DNA of 64,000 nucleotides from Calonectria ilicicola (GCA_020809705.1 CP085833.1:3162001-3226000), one strand, 5' to 3'. Counted from the stretch's first letter, positions 1 through 12,237 are shown. Notes: generated from the sequence alone by a model not told the origin. Numbers and translations are program-made.

Positions 1-1372
1 AATCTTCAAGGATTTTGGTTACAGGCTTGTTATGAGGGAGAGGAACAAGCTGGTTGTTCTTGGTAATATTCTCCCAATCATCCACAAGCATGGCCTGAAT
101 GTGGTCGGGGACAGGAAGGTTGATCATTGGCTTGTTGTGGAAGGCATCCTCCTGGAAACAGAGTTAGAACCCGGGAAAAAAGAAAGAAGAGAAAAGAAAA
201 CCACAGATACTGAAAAAATGAGACCAAAGCGAAACAAATTAAAACCACTTGGTTTGGTGCCAGAGTAAATGGTTCTGAGAGATCAAGCTTGTCTTTCACA
301 TCTAATTAACCATGAGCCCCCTGAAGCATATGACTTCAATCCATCAGACAAGAGGACCAAAAACTTCCAAAATTTCCAAGCACACAGAGCCCCTGGACGG
401 CATAAGGACCAGAATGTGCCTTTGAAATTGAAAAGGGTTGATTGGCAATTCTGTATCCCGAAAGGGCGGGTAGCATGTGTTTACAGTGACAAAAATAGAG
501 CATACATAGTGAGGAGAGGTTTGGTTAAAAGAGGGAGAAAAAAGTAATAGCTAGGCGTTTTTGACATGAGTGTAGAATAGGAAGCAGTGGATGTAGATAC
601 GCTCTGGCGAGGTGATGTTGTTTGTCATTGAAGAGTAGAGCATGAGTGTTCTGACAAGATGGAGGAACACCACAGCCAAATTTGTGAAAGGGGTCTTGAG
701 CATTGAAGTCCAAAATACAAATTTTGACCAGGTGAGAGGCAATTCGTAGCATACCAACAGTATTTGAGCTTGAAGCTAGTCCGCGAATATTCCATTTTGG
801 AGGCCACTGGGCCTCATGTCTCTGGATTGGGAACCACATTTTGGCTTGCCACTCATGATCCAGAACTATCTGGATAAGGGGGGCAAGAAAATTGATAAAA
901 CTGTGAGTAGTAATTGATGAAACATAAAAAAAAACAGAAGCGAGCGACAAAGAAAATACAATAACCTCACCTGTTCGAGTTCCCAGTCCTTGCCTCGTCG
1001 TCCCCCTCGACTCCCTTGAACAGTTGCGGAGCCAGCACGTTCCTCGCTCACCCTCGCAGATTCGGCACCACCGCGACCGCCCTTTTTGGGCTGCTTTGTG
1101 CCTCTTTGCATGTTATGCTTGAGCTGCGCGTGAAGTTGGGCGGCCAGCTCCTTGTGTTCGTCATCAAAGGGGCGAATGCGGTCTACCATAACCCAGTCGT
1201 CCCAGGTGTTTTTCCAACCTTTGTAGTGAACCTTATAACGGTAGCCGTCGCTAGGTTTCTCACCAGCCTGCACGTCCATAATCTTGGCCTCATAGAGCAT
1301 GTCCATGTGAAAGCACAGGACTTTTTCGTCCTTGCTGAATGGCGGCGGAGCTGGTTGGCGTGCTGGAGCCAT
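1..1372 (-). CDS. EAF3: EAF3/MRG15 chromodomain subunit of histone acetyl/deacetylase complexes (3' end cut)
   Basis: Chromatin reader that, in the known family, is shared by the NuA4 acetyltransferase and Rpd3S deacetylase and binds H3K36-methylated nucleosomes in the nucleus. Exon 1 (1372..971, start MAPARQPAP) encodes an N-terminal chromo-barrel domain (YEAKIMD, YKVHYKGW, WDDWV) and a basic linker ending WELEQ. Exon 2 (151..1, running off the edge) encodes the start of the MRG domain (EDAFHNKP, LPVPDHIQAMLVDDWE, NNQLVPLPHNKPV). The GTGAGG donor at 970 and the acceptor AG at 153-152 join in phase 0 to give LEQ-EDAFH, the usual family junction. The Met at 1372 is preferred over the upstream in-frame Met at 1465 because the family starts just before the chromodomain. 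The 819 bp intron is about ten times the length of other introns here. The C-terminal part of the MRG domain lies outside the window. Confidence 0.93.
152..970 (-). other. Long intron of EAF3
   Basis: This 819 bp stretch lies between the two EAF3 exons. Short open frames occur on both strands (for example 269..547 plus and 525..950 minus), but none resembles a known protein and none extends EAF3. No convincing snoRNA box pair was found by eye. It is best read as one long intron, though an internal non-coding RNA cannot be excluded. Confidence 0.7.
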
Positions 1373-3549
1373 GTTGCCGATACTAGCAACTAAGGCCACT
1401 TTGAAGAAGCGGTGTGAAAGCGGAAAGAAGACCAAAAAACAGAGGAGCGTGGGTGATTGGCGCAAATGGAGTCTGTGATGTTATCCGAATGAGTATGGGT
1501 TTGGTGGTGAGGAGTGAGGTCCAAGTTGTCATGGGATGAGATGGGTGACGATACAGTGCTGCAAACTTGCTACACAGTGGCTCGCGTTAATGAGCCGCTA
1601 GGGGGCACTTTTTCCTTTGAAAGCCAAGGACGGAGTACGCGACGCGACTTCCCCCATCGAGTCTACGCCACGTTTGCTGGGTTGGCTTTCCTTTTTTTTT
1701 CCTGGTCCAAGCCACACCCATCCGATAAGATAAGCATTCGCCACCAAACCTCACCTGGCCCCTTGCGAAAGCCATCTGCATCCATGCAGTTAGTCCATCC
1801 TGTGTTGAAAATCAAGAAACCGAATAGTAAATAAAGGAAATTATAATAAAAATAAGTAAACGATTCTATATATTTCTAATAAATAATACAATAATATCTC
1901 CCTTCAATTTATCTATTTTATTTCCGATAACCCAGTTATTAGAGAAATTTGCTTGGTGGGCCAAGTATTTCGTCGCCATCAGACTGTTTGTGCTAAGCAC
2001 CAGTTGCGAGAAGTCTCGTACATTACAACTCACCTGTGAGTGGATCGTTTTGCACTCGCCCGTACCATTTCTCTCTTAATTATCCTCCAATTTAGCGTCT
2101 GGGAGAGAAATAATTGCCGTCACCGTGGTACCCAAGTGAAAGAGTGACCTCAAGGAAGCAAGGTTAACAATTTGAATGGTACTGCCAAGGATAAGGGATC
2201 AAATTGACCTTATCCAATTTTACTTCCGATAATTTTGACGCGTATAGAGCACAAAGGAAGGATGCATCTAACGGACTGACTCTAAATTATGCCCCTCCCC
2301 CCTCAACTTACATCGCCTTAGCCAACCTACCGCTAGACCCAAACCACAAGATATGAGGAGTCAAATCTGCCTTTCCCCAGTATTGTACAGTAGAAGACTG
2401 GTTCCTAATGAAAGGGGTTAGTTTGAAGGAAAAATATCTTATAAAAATTTACATTGATTGCAATTATTCATGGCCAGACCAGGTAAGTCTGGTCAACTTG
2501 ACCAAGAGGTTAGCGGGGGGCTTCGCAGAACGGCGGTGCTATCTGGTTACACTCTAGGTGGCATTTAGACCGATGGAGAGATGGGAAAATTCCATATTGT
2601 TTATCTCCAAGGGGTGTATCCAGCTTGATACTCTATCACACATGATTAATGATGTTGTTTCGATCCTAATTATTCATGCCCTCAGCTTTCCACCCTCTCC
2701 CTAGTGGAGAACATGTAACTCTTGTAACAGGTTATCCTAGTCCGCGCAAAGTATTACCTCTTTTTGTTTGAGTATTATCGCTACGAGGTCTCTGAGGTAA
2801 AATCTGATTAAGAAAAGTGAGCTATAGAACTCTATATCTATTGGTTCGTAGGAGAAGGGTCAAGAGGACGCCCTGATGTCTATGTCTATCTTCTACGTCA
2901 ATGAACTTTCGGCATTTTCACCCCATGATCTTGAATATAGAGCGTCTTTCAAGATCCTGAAGTAGGATGTAGAGAACTCTGCTGACGTGGCGAGAGTCTT
3001 TGGTGCGGGATGTCCTCCCTTGATCTTGAGAAAATCTTTTTCGCTTCTTAGTTGAGACTAAATTCACTACTTGAGCTGACATGCAAATTGGATGTCTCCT
3101 CGATATACACTGGGCTTAGCAAAAATCCAGGACTGGTGGTAGAGTTTGTGGCCGAGGCGGTGATGCTCTCGTTCTTCCTAATACTGAGCCGCAAGAGCAT
3201 AACAAGTGTTGATCGACATACTTGGATTCGTGTTACAGGAAATGCGGTCATAATTTACAGGTAGAAGCCAATATATTTGAATTTGTAATTTCCCTCCTGG
3301 CTATTTTGAGAACGCAATGGTAACATCGCCCACCTTTCCGCTGTAAATCTCGATATGAACGCAGGCTGATCATTGCCCCAGGTCCACACAGTGTGTATAC
3401 GGCGATATCGTATCACTTAACGCGTCTCCTCCCACATCGCGTCGAGATGGCAGTTTGACTCGGCAACATGAAACAAGGCCATACACCGTACATCAATAAA
3501 CAAGCATCATTGAAGCATAAAAAAAAGAAGGCGATTATCAATCTTTACC
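1373..3549. other. Intergenic, no gene seen (EAF3 / NKP2 divergent promoter region)
   Basis: This 2.2 kb gap lies between two divergently transcribed genes. About 1815..1935 is very AT-rich low-complexity sequence. The rest has only short, unrecognised open frames (for example 3052..3264) and no tRNA or transposon signature that I can see. Confidence 0.6.
1815..1935. repeat. AT-rich low-complexity tract
   Basis: Runs of A, T and TA steps occur in an otherwise balanced region. It is possibly a decayed, RIP-mutated remnant, but no repeat partner was recognised in this window. Confidence 0.55.
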
Positions 3550-4168
3550 ATGGCGCCTTCGGAATCTGAGATCCTCACCAACTACCTTATCCAGCCCTCC
3601 AATCTCACATCCATCACCACTCTAGACCAGTTCAAGGCACTGTTTCCTCGCCCTTTACAATCATCACCACAGGTTCGTTCGCTATATCGCGATCTCCAAG
3701 CGCAGCGAAATGGAGTCCTCGATCGCGTTACAGGCAGTATTGAGGATGAAGTTAAGCGTGGTATCGTGTTGCGCAAAGAGGTTATCCGCGCAAAAAAAGA
3801 GGCTGAACGGGAAGATATGGACGGAGAGGTTGAGATGGAACGTGCAGTGCGTAGAGTATCACCAGTTCCTGCCCCAGTGTTCGAATGCTAAAATCTCCAT
3901 GACGCAGTTATTTGGGGAGCTATCCGGTGCAAAAAGTGCAAAGCATAGCCTTGCGTCTATAATACCCGAGCTAGATGGCGCAGCCAGTGCCTTAGAAGCC
4001 GAAATCACAAAACTTGAGGAAGAGGAAGCCGCATTGCTAGAGTCAGTCAAGCAGACCATTGGAGACTTGAGCGATCTACGATATGGTCGGTTCGCAAACA
4101 GTCAGATCACAGATGAAGTTATTGATGGCCTTAAAAACGTCGAGGCAACTTGCCAGAGCAAATCTTGA
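3550..4168 (+). CDS. NKP2: Cnl2/Nkp2 family inner-kinetochore protein
   Basis: Two exons, 3550..3855 and 3908..4168, with phase-0 junction GTATCA...CAG and a TGCTAAA branch site at about 3887, encode 188 residues. The N-terminal half (SESEILTNYLIQPSNLTSI, LDQFKALFPRPL, VRSLYRDLQ, VKRG) is the signature of the fungal Cnl2/Nkp2 family, whose members belong to the COMA/CCAN inner kinetochore (CENP-like, with Nkp1 and Ctf19-Mcm21). The second half is a predicted coiled coil (LEAEITKLEEEEAALLESVKQ), expected for heterodimerisation with Nkp1. Length fits the family. Without the intron the first exon would stop at 3891, shortly after the basic stretch, which supports the splice. Role is inferred from family resemblance only. 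Confidence 0.85.
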
Positions 4169-4377
4169 TGAATCTGGGTATTTTTATTACAATACTTTCC
4201 CCCTCCTCACAACACTCGGGCTCATAGCAATAGTGAAGCAAGATCCTGACCCAAACCATCCAAGCTAACCATGTCATTCATCGTCGCATAAGGCGGATCC
4301 CAGTACCTTTACCCAGTCATATCAAAACAGCTGTGCACATTCCTTCATGACACCATACTCTATAGGTGAGAGTGCAA

Positions 4378-5316
4378 TTATTGAGCGCGAGCGCGAGCAT
4401 CGCGGTTAGCCTGGCCCTGCATGCGGTTGGACCTGATCGTTGTTAGCGCCCCATTTAATATGTCGCAATCAGCAATTCAAACTTACATCATGGTTCGGCT
4501 GACAAAAGAGACAACCAGCATGAACAGCCAGTTGGGGACAAGACCGAAGGCCCACATGAGGTAGGCAAAGGGAACGGCAATACCGAACTCAACGGCCTTG
4601 CCCTGGAACGGATGGAACCAGCCAACCTCAAGCTGCTTGAAGCTATCCTTCTTGGTGCCAGACTCGTAGAGGTTGACGAGATCATCCGAGGTGGTGGTGG
4701 TCAAGTTCAACCTCTTCTTGTAGACTTCGATGGGGGCCGGGGAGGGCAGCATCTCAAAGAGGTAGATGTTGGAGGTTCCAGTAGACCAGGCGTTGCAGAG
4801 GATGGGCTGGTCATCGCAGTTCAGGTAACCCATGTGAGGAGCCTTGTCTTGGAGCGCAAACTTGGCAGCGGTCTCCTTGAAAGCAGTCTCGACATTTTCG
4901 CAGCGACCTATTAATGTATGTTAGCCTACTTCAGCCTGACCATCGTTTCAAGAGCCAATTCAGTCATGCCATTGCGTCGCATGTCGTGGCGCAAAAATCA
5001 TTTGTGGCATCGTACCATAGCAAGTCTTGTTGCGGCCAGAGACGAGAACCCACCACTCCTCGGGAATAGTGGCTCCAGCGACGACGGGCTCGTAGAGTGT
5101 GTCCTTCCAGTTCTCGAGAGTCAAGGTGGACAGCTTCAGAGCGCCAGCCTTTGCCTCGGCGGCGGCGACGGGATCGAAGGTGCCGGGGTTGGGAAGGTAA
5201 GCGACGGCCTGGTCGAGAAGGTCGCGAACCTGGACCTTGATCTGCGCAAGAGGATCCTCCTGGGCGGCAACGAGAGCGGGCAGAGCCGCGACCAGAGCAG
5301 AAGAAGCGAAACGCAT
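4378..5316 (-). CDS. Predicted ER membrane protein with thioredoxin-like fold and CxxxC motif
   Basis: Three exons (5316..5016, 4907..4487, 4432..4378) join in phase to give 258 residues. Start MRFASSALVAALPALVAAQ is a clear signal peptide ending at A-x-A. A lumenal domain follows with the pattern of a thioredoxin fold: EEWWVLVSG strand, then CYGRC where thioredoxins carry CxxC, a helix, a YLNCDD strand and NIYLFEM. A hydrophobic segment near the C-terminus (FGIAVPFAYLMWAFGLVPNW) is a probable membrane anchor, leaving a short basic, arginine-rich tail. I know no functional name. A fungal ER transmembrane thioredoxin-like role is inference. The motif is CxxxC, so classical disulfide-isomerase activity is doubtful. 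It is divergent from TAF12. Confidence 0.75.
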
Positions 5317-6549
5317 GACGGGCAACGGAGGAACGAGAAACTGGGATGACAATCAACAAACAAGGACGACAAGAGCGAGGCTGCACAACGGCGGATCGGA
5401 AGGTGTTTAAGAATAAGAAATGGCACAGCTCGGGTGGAGGTGGAGGACCCGAATGCGCACGGGCAGGGGGGGAAGCGACGGCGCGCTCGTTCGTTGGGGA
5501 CGTTTTAAAATGGAAACGTTCGATGGGAATGGGGACGGACGTACGTAAAGCACCGAATACAGAATGAATCAAGCTAGACAACAAGGCGACGGACGACGCA
5601 AGTGGAGATGTAGCATTAAAGAAATTGGACGTCGGGGGTTAGAAGCAGACAGCCCCTTACCGACATGTTGGGAATGACACCCTGCCTTTTTCGCAAGCCA
5701 GCAGGCAGACAGATGGACGTGACAATCACTGACATTTTACCGGGATGAGCTAGAATCCTTCCCCATGAGCTCACTGACTGACCTGAAAGCCGAAAAAGAA
5801 CGAGCGCGTTTGAAGTTGATGTCGCCAATTCCTTCGTACGAATACGACAACCAGTAGCTGGCTAAATTAAACCGCCAAACTGGTCCGCAACAGTGATGCT
5901 CGTCTATCATGATCACGGCCATCCATCAACATCCCCGCCCGGTAGCTTACCTGGCCTTGTCGGAATGGCGGAATCGGATAAGTTGCTGGGAATTTAAAAG
6001 CAAAGGTCGCGAATCGCCATGCAGCCAGCCAATTGACGAGCGAGCCAAGCGCATGCCGCTGCGCGGAGTCCTCCTGTAACTTTCTGCACCATCCGGTTGG
6101 ACACGACTCTTGTTTTAGTCCCCGATACCGCCAGTTCGTGCACTTGCCTCGCTAGCGCAACGAAAAACCCCCCGGACAAGCCAAGAGGTCATCCTAGCTT
6201 CCATGCTTCCCTCCCCACAGAACTCCCGCCCAGCGACAGGGGCTTGTCCTGACACTCAATAAGCTCATACCACGGCCCGATCAATATTCCGCTTCGCGCT
6301 CGACCATCAGGCTCCCAGGCAGGCGCGCCACCAATTGGTGAACTATCATGGATCGCGAACGGAAGTTGTAAGACGCATCGACCGAGACAGAGGCATTCAT
6401 TGTTATCGGCGCGGCCTGTTTCCTGTACCATATTTTAGACCGTGGATCCCCTTACCGTGTTCGCATCCTTGTGTTTGTCTCTTCTTCCATCTACCCCCCG
6501 AAACCCGCCGTCGCGACAAGTACAATCCTAATCCACATCCGACGCCATT
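5317..6549. promoter_or_regulatory. Divergent promoter region, ER protein gene / TAF12
   Basis: This is 1.2 kb between two start codons facing away from each other. It is GC-rich near 5300..5500 and has only short shadow frames. No specific regulatory site can be named. Confidence 0.5.
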
Positions 6550-8765
6550 ATGAATCAGCAAATGGGCCAGCAAGGGCAGGGCCAACAGCAGGCCCAGCAA
6601 AGGCCGCCCATGTACCAGCCATCCCAGATTCGAAACCTGCCGACCCTCACAGATGAAGAAAAGTCCAAGTACGAGCAGGGCCTTCAAGGCCTGTGGAACA
6701 AAGTCGGCGCGTCGGCAGCGAACAGCCCGGAGAACATTCAAGCAAAGCAAAAGATTATCGAATTCTCGCGGATGCTCATCACTAAAATCCAGCAACGAAG
6801 AGCAGCGCAACAACAGCAGCTCCAGCAACAACTAGCGCAGCAGCAACAGCAGCAGCAGCAGCAGGGCCAGGTCGGCCAGCAGCAACAACAACAACAGCAA
6901 CAACAACAAGCCCAGCCTCGTCCACAGGTGATGCAACAAAATGTTGCTGCACAAGCGGCTGTACAACCCCAGCCTCAACAGCAAGCGGCCGTCGCAGCCG
7001 CTGCGCAAGCCCAATCTCAACAGGTTGCTCAAGCCAACGCAGCCGGAGGTGTACAGAGACCAAATCAACAACAAGCCGCGGCACAGCGACCGAAAATCCC
7101 CGACCACATCGTGGCTCATGTCAATAAGATGACATTCCGCGCGCCAACTCATCTGACCGAAAAGGCAGGTCCGGAAGCCTCAAAATGGGTGGAAGACATT
7201 AAGGAACGATATGGACGGGCCCTAATGACTATGGAAGCCAGCAAGACAAAAGTTGCGCAGATTGATAAGCTCATCGCCGACAGGGCTGCCGCGGGAAACC
7301 CGTTTAAGGAAGAGGAAGTGCGACAGCTGACAGTCAGAAAGGAGCAGCAGCTGAAAATGCATCAGGATGCGCACAAGTGGGTTGACAGTGTGAGAAAGCA
7401 GCAAGGCAGTCTGCAAGGAACGACACAGGCTGCGCAAGCCGGCGCTGCTCAAGCTGCTCAGGTCAATGCTGCGCAAACCCAGGCTCAAGCTCAAAACCAG
7501 GCTCAGGTTCAACAATCGCAGGCTCAGGCTCAGATTCAGGCTCAAGCTGCTCAGGCTGCCCAGGCAGCTCAGGCGGCTCAGGCGCAAAACAACACACAGA
7601 ATGCCATCCAGAATGCAGCGCAGAACGCTGCAGCTCCCGTAAACGCCGCCGTTGAAGCTGCAAAGCAGCAGATGGCCGCAGGTGGACGGGTTTCTCCTGT
7701 TGTTGGAGCAGCACCTACTGCTCAAACCCAGGTGCGCCCAGCTCAGGCTGCTCCCCAAGCCGTACAACAACCTCAAGCGCAAACGCAACCGGTCATCAAA
7801 CAAGAACCACCCCACCCTCCACCTGTCAACACGGCAGTTGCCGCTGCCGCCGCCCAGCAGCAGGTGGGCACCCCAACCCAGGCCGCTGCGCGAGTCCAAA
7901 CGCCTCAGCAAGCTGCAACGCCTGTCACTGCCGGTGGGCCAACTCGTGCCCTCACACATGCGGCTGCCATGAATCTTGCAAACCAAAGGGTCGCAAGCAC
8001 ACCCGGTGGCGCTCCAGTGCCAGGTCAGCAGCCTAACTCTGGAACCCCTACCCCCGCAGGCCCTACAGTGAATCAGACCGTGATGGGCTCTAGCATTCCG
8101 CAGCAGCAACAAGGCCACCCCCATGCTCACCCTCCTCAACCTCAACAGCCGGCAAGCATGCAGTCAAAGATGCCCATTCCCAAACAGCTTCCGGAGAAAG
8201 CCACAGCCGTCCCTCAGGGAGTGGCGGTTGGAGGAGGTGTCAACACCGGACGGCCAACCATGTCACAGGGAAGCGGCACCCTTGGAGGTGTCATGAATCA
8301 GCCTCCCATTAACAGAATTCCAGCTTATAACCATGAGGCGGAGGGTGATCACGTGCTTAGCAAGAAGAAGCTCGATGAACTAGTTCGACAGGTTTGTGGA
8401 GGAACAGGAGAAGGACAAGATGGAAACCTCCTCACTCCGGAGGTCGAAGAGGTATGCATTCCTTCCAGATCAAGATGACTTCAGTAGAAAGTGGGCTAAC
8501 GGTTTCCTAGAATGTCTTGAGCATGGCAGACTCGTTTGTTGACAATGTTCTTCATGCCGCATGCCGAAACTCCAAGGAACGTGGATCCAAGATACTTGAG
8601 ATTCGAGACATCCAGCTCGTCCTTGAACGAACCTACAATATTCGTGTACCTGGATACTCCTCAGATGAGCTGCGCACTGTGCGAAAGATTCAACCCTCTG
8701 CTGGCTGGATCGCTAAAATGAGTGCTGTACAGGCAGCCAAGGTGATGCCAGGCAAAGGCGAATAA
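6550..8765 (+). CDS. TAF12: TFIID/SAGA subunit TAF12
   Basis: Two exons, 6550..8451 and 8511..8765 (phase 0, GTATGC...CTAG), encode 718 residues. The C-terminal 110 or so residues carry the H2B-like TAF12 histone fold ([51 protein letters not shown]). This fold pairs with TAF4 in TFIID and with Ada1 in SAGA. The conserved N-terminal box ([20 protein letters not shown]) is typical of filamentous fungal orthologues. Between these lie long low-complexity Gln and Ala/Gln stretches (polyQ around residues 84-123, Ala/Gln around 295-370), which make the protein much longer than animal TAF12. The intron splits the first helix region of the histone fold. Acts in the nucleus in RNA polymerase II initiation. 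Confidence 0.93.
6805..6920 (+). repeat. Poly-glutamine-coding CAG/CAA repeat in TAF12
   Basis: Mixed CAA/CAG codons encode several long Gln runs interrupted by Leu, Ala, Gly and Val. The codon mixture suggests selection for the Gln-rich protein and slower triplet expansion than a pure CAG tract. Confidence 0.9.
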
Positions 8766-9144
8766 AGTATAAAAAACTGGAAAGAAAGCCAGTTGGTTTC
8801 TTGACTACGAAGGAAAGACAGGGGTTGGGTTCATGGGGATGGCGTTTGGAGCACACTTGGTTTCAAAAGGACGGTGGTATTTGTCGGGGGCAACAAAAGA
8901 TATCCTCAAGAGACATGCAGACAAGAATGGCACCTCCGGCGTTCGGAGATTGATAAAATAGAACAACTTGATACACTTCTCAAAGGAGCTCGCAAGTGAG
9001 GCTGTTGGCTTGATAAGGTTGGAATCCGCGGGCAGTTGTGCACGTGCCACCTTTTTTCCAATGTACAATCCACCCCTTGAAAGATTGTGTCCTCTGACAT
9101 CCTCGCCTTAAAACTCAACCACCTGAAGATAATAGTTTGATGGT

Positions 9145-9215
9145 AAAAAAAAGAAAATAAACAAATAAATAAATACTAATAAGCTTTATATAATAATTAT
9201 TTATTTATAATTTGG
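9145..9215. repeat. AT-rich low-complexity tract
   Basis: A short, almost pure A+T stretch (AAATAAATAAATA-like) downstream of TAF12. Confidence 0.6.
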
Positions 9216-9554
9216 CCGAAAGATGGTGGGAAAGGGTAGACATAGTACAAACTTTCAGGGATTGTACTGTAGTGAGCTAAACCTCGATGAGGTAGGATTC
9301 CAGATACCTCAATCAAGTGAGGGGTTGGAGCATGCATCAAACCTGAGCAACACTTGAGCTTGCTATAGCTATGTGAGGGGTAACTTGGTGTAGTGGTAAA
9401 ATTTTAATGATTGCGGCGATTGGCGGTGTCCTAAGCGCGTCCGCCACAACCAAAATGGTCCTCATGCAATCAGTCAAAGAGGGTGGCACATGTGTTGCGA
9501 CCTCTATGGCCCAACCTGGGTACACCTGGTCTGAGAGCAATCACTCGAGTCAGA

Positions 9555-9590
9555 TTGTGTGTACGTGTGTGTGTGTGTGGTGTGTGTGGA
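9555..9590 (+). repeat. GT dinucleotide-rich microsatellite
   Basis: An interrupted (GT)n tract of about 35 bp, likely polymorphic in length. Confidence 0.85.
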
Positions 9591-10371
9591 TATGCGAGTA
9601 CTTGGGGGGTACATGAGTACCTGCTGCTGCAAGATTTAAAAAGAAAATATTTTCCCTGTTGAGATGAATTAAGTGACATCCTCAACCCAGACCATGAAGG
9701 ACTTGGGGAGGTCAAGCAGGAGCTCCTATGTCGAACAGCTGGATCGGCATTAGTGAGAGGGACTCTGCTGGCGTACTCAAAAGGTACGTACTCTGCTAGG
9801 TCGCCGCGAGCAATGACCTCTCGCAGGCAACATCGAAAACGTCACTGCTAAGGGACCCACATGGAAGCATCGCCTTAACAATTTCGCCTTCGACCTGGGG
9901 GCTCGGCTTGTACCTGGTACCTGATCCTCCTGCGTAGTTCTGCCCTGCTAGCAGGTACCCCAGCGTGTGAGTCCCTCTCTGATTGCTGCTTCTACTGCTA
10001 CCGCTGATGCTCCGTGGCCCAAGCCAGCCAGCCAGTCCGGCCCCAACCTGGAGCTCCGAACCTTCTTGCACTCTTCCCACAATCGAATCCACCACTGCAA
10101 CCTCTCATCACCACCCACCTACCCAACGAACCGCCTACACCCAGCCTATTTCCTCACCTTGGACGGTCTACGTTCATTCTAAGCGCCCAGCATTTCTGTC
10201 CCTTATTTTCTGCTCCGCTGTGCCCCAGTTGTATCACAGAAGGCCGCGACGAGCCGAAGCGCGCTCGACTCTTGGGACATTGCTGCTCTGTCATCACCCG
10301 TCGATCGGCAGATATAGCGTCTCTCCTTCACCTCGCTCTCTCGACAAGCACACAAGTCACATCCACACATC

Positions 10372-12237
10372 ATGCCCAGCAAGGCGCCGCAAGGCAACGG
10401 GAAGAAGCCCGCACAGGGCAGCGGCGTACAGAAGAAGGACGTGGAGATGAAGGACGCCTCAAAGTCCAAGGGCAAGAAGGGCGCCAAGGACGCTGATGAA
10501 GAAATGACTGTTGTTGTGCCCCCTTCCAAGGCTTCTAAACAGTCATCCAAGGGCAACGCCGATGACGATGTGGACATGGACGAGGATAAGACCGATGACG
10601 GCGAGGACAAGGTTGATCCCGTGGTTCAGACTGTCGCAGGTGAGCATCAGTCCAGTGGCAACAATCGGCTGCTTTCTCGCAATGGCTAACCAGGAGTTTC
10701 AAATGCAGACATCAAGAGCAACTTTGCTTTGCTAGACCGTGCCGTCGCCCTCTTCGACGCCAGATTCTCGCTCCGAGCACTACGATCCATCTCCATCATC
10801 CGCAAGCGCCTGACTCCCGATATCATTGCCCAGGTTATTGTCGATACCTTCCCTGCCACCGTGACCTCGGGGAACATTGCCAAGCAACTTCTTATTGCCA
10901 TCGGTCGCGAGAACATCCCCCTCGGCCGCCAGTCTGGCTCTGAGATGGAAGTTGACACCGATTCATCCAAGGCACAGGCCAAGAACGGCTCCAAGAAGGA
11001 GAACAAGGAAATTATTCCTGAGATTGACATCTTCCTTGGCATCCTAGTCCAGGTTTACCTCCTCGACTCGAAGCAGTTCCAGCGTGGTGTCGAGTTCTCG
11101 CAGTACCTCGCCGACCGAGTTCAATCATTGAACCGTCGTACGCTGGACTCACTGTCCGCCAAGATCTATTTCTACTACACTCTCTTCTGCGAAAACATCG
11201 CCCCTCTCCCTCCCTCCCCTCATTCTCCGGTTGTTGCCATCCGACCTACTCTCCTAGCCGCCCTTCGAACCGCTGTGCTACGAAAGGACGTTGATACCCA
11301 AGCATCAGTCATTGTCCTGCTGCTGCGAAATTATCTATCAACTTCGCACATCAACCAGGCTGACCTGCTTGTGTCGCACACTCAGTTCCCAGAGAACGCA
11401 GTCAACAACCAGGTGGCACGATTCCTCTACTACCTCGGCCGCATCCGAGCCATTCAGCTCCGTTACACCGAAGCTCACGAGCACCTTACAGCAGCCACTC
11501 GCAAGGCTCCTTCCAGCAACTGCGCCCTCGGATTCTCCCAAACGGCTACTAAGCTACTATTAGTGGTAGAACTTCTGATGGGTGACATCCCCGATCGAGC
11601 AACTTTCCGACAGCCAACCATGGAAGTGGCACTCCACCCCTACTTCCTGCTCGTGCAGGCTGTCCGTGTAGGAAACCTCGAGGACTTTGAGACAACCATT
11701 GCCGACCATGCCGACACTTTCCGACGAGATGGAACCTACAGCCTCATCCTTCGCCTACGACAAAACGTCATCAAGACTGGTATCCGCATGATGTCGCTAT
11801 CCTACTCACGAATTTCTCTTCGAGATATTTGCATTCGTCTTCAGCTGGGTAGCGAGGAGTCAGCGGAGTACATTGTTGCGAAGGCAATTCGAGATGGTGT
11901 TATTGAGGCCACATTGGATCGAGAGCGAGGCTTCATGAAGAGTAAGGAAGTTGGTGATGTCTACGCCACTCGAGAGCCTGGTGAGGCCTTCCACGACCGC
12001 ATTCGAGCCTGTCTCGCCCTTCATGACGAGAGTGTAAAGGTACATATGTCCAGCCCCTTTTTGCAGCTTGTTATCCGAACTAACAAATTCTAGGCTATGC
12101 GATTCCCCATGAACCAGCACCGCCTCGAGCTCAAGAATGCCCAGGAGGCGCGAGAGCGCGAGCGCGAAATGGCCAAGGAGATACAGGAGGGTGATCTTGA
12201 TGATGATGACCTTGGTGGAGACTTTGATGGCATGTAA
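10372..12237 (+). CDS. RPN3: 26S proteasome lid subunit Rpn3 (PSMD3)
   Basis: Three exons (10372..10639, 10709..12039, 12094..12237) with consistent phases encode 580 residues. The N-terminal 90 residues are a Lys/Asp-rich disordered leader. The remainder shows the family's TPR-like solenoid (LLDRAVALFDARFSLRALRS, YYLGRIRAIQLRYTEAHEHL) followed by the PCI domain (ISLRDICIRLQLGSEESAEYIVAKAIRDGVIEA is the winged-helix part). It ends in an acidic tail (DLDDDDLGGDFDGM). Rpn3 is a structural subunit of the 19S lid, which deubiquitinates and passes substrates to the 20S core in nucleus and cytosol. The last intron (GTACAT...TCTAG) lies after the winged helix. Confidence 0.95.

Larger units (their letters stand above)
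8766..10371. other. Intergenic, TAF12 3' side and RPN3 promoter; no gene seen
   Basis: This 1.6 kb gap contains a very AT-rich low-complexity patch at about 9145..9215, a GT-rich simple repeat at about 9555..9590, and a pyrimidine-rich leader before RPN3 (10080..10370). No RNA gene was recognised. Confidence 0.6.

Noticed and set aside
525..950. 141-codon minus-strand frame inside the EAF3 intron
   Set aside because: Although on the EAF3 strand, it does not continue either EAF3 domain, and the flanking exons already join in phase without it.
7222..8145. 307-codon minus-strand frame opposite TAF12
   Set aside because: It is Leu/Ser/Arg-rich because it is antisense to the Ala/Gln repeats of TAF12; no family features.
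9385..9455. tRNA-like string with GTAGTGGTA
   Set aside because: It resembles a D-arm/A-box, but no matching B-box (GGTTCGANTCC) or acceptor stem follows.
9482..9490. GGTGGCACA resembling the proteasome element GGTGGCAAA upstream of RPN3
   Set aside because: One mismatch, about 0.9 kb from the start codon, and only a single copy; no support beyond chance.
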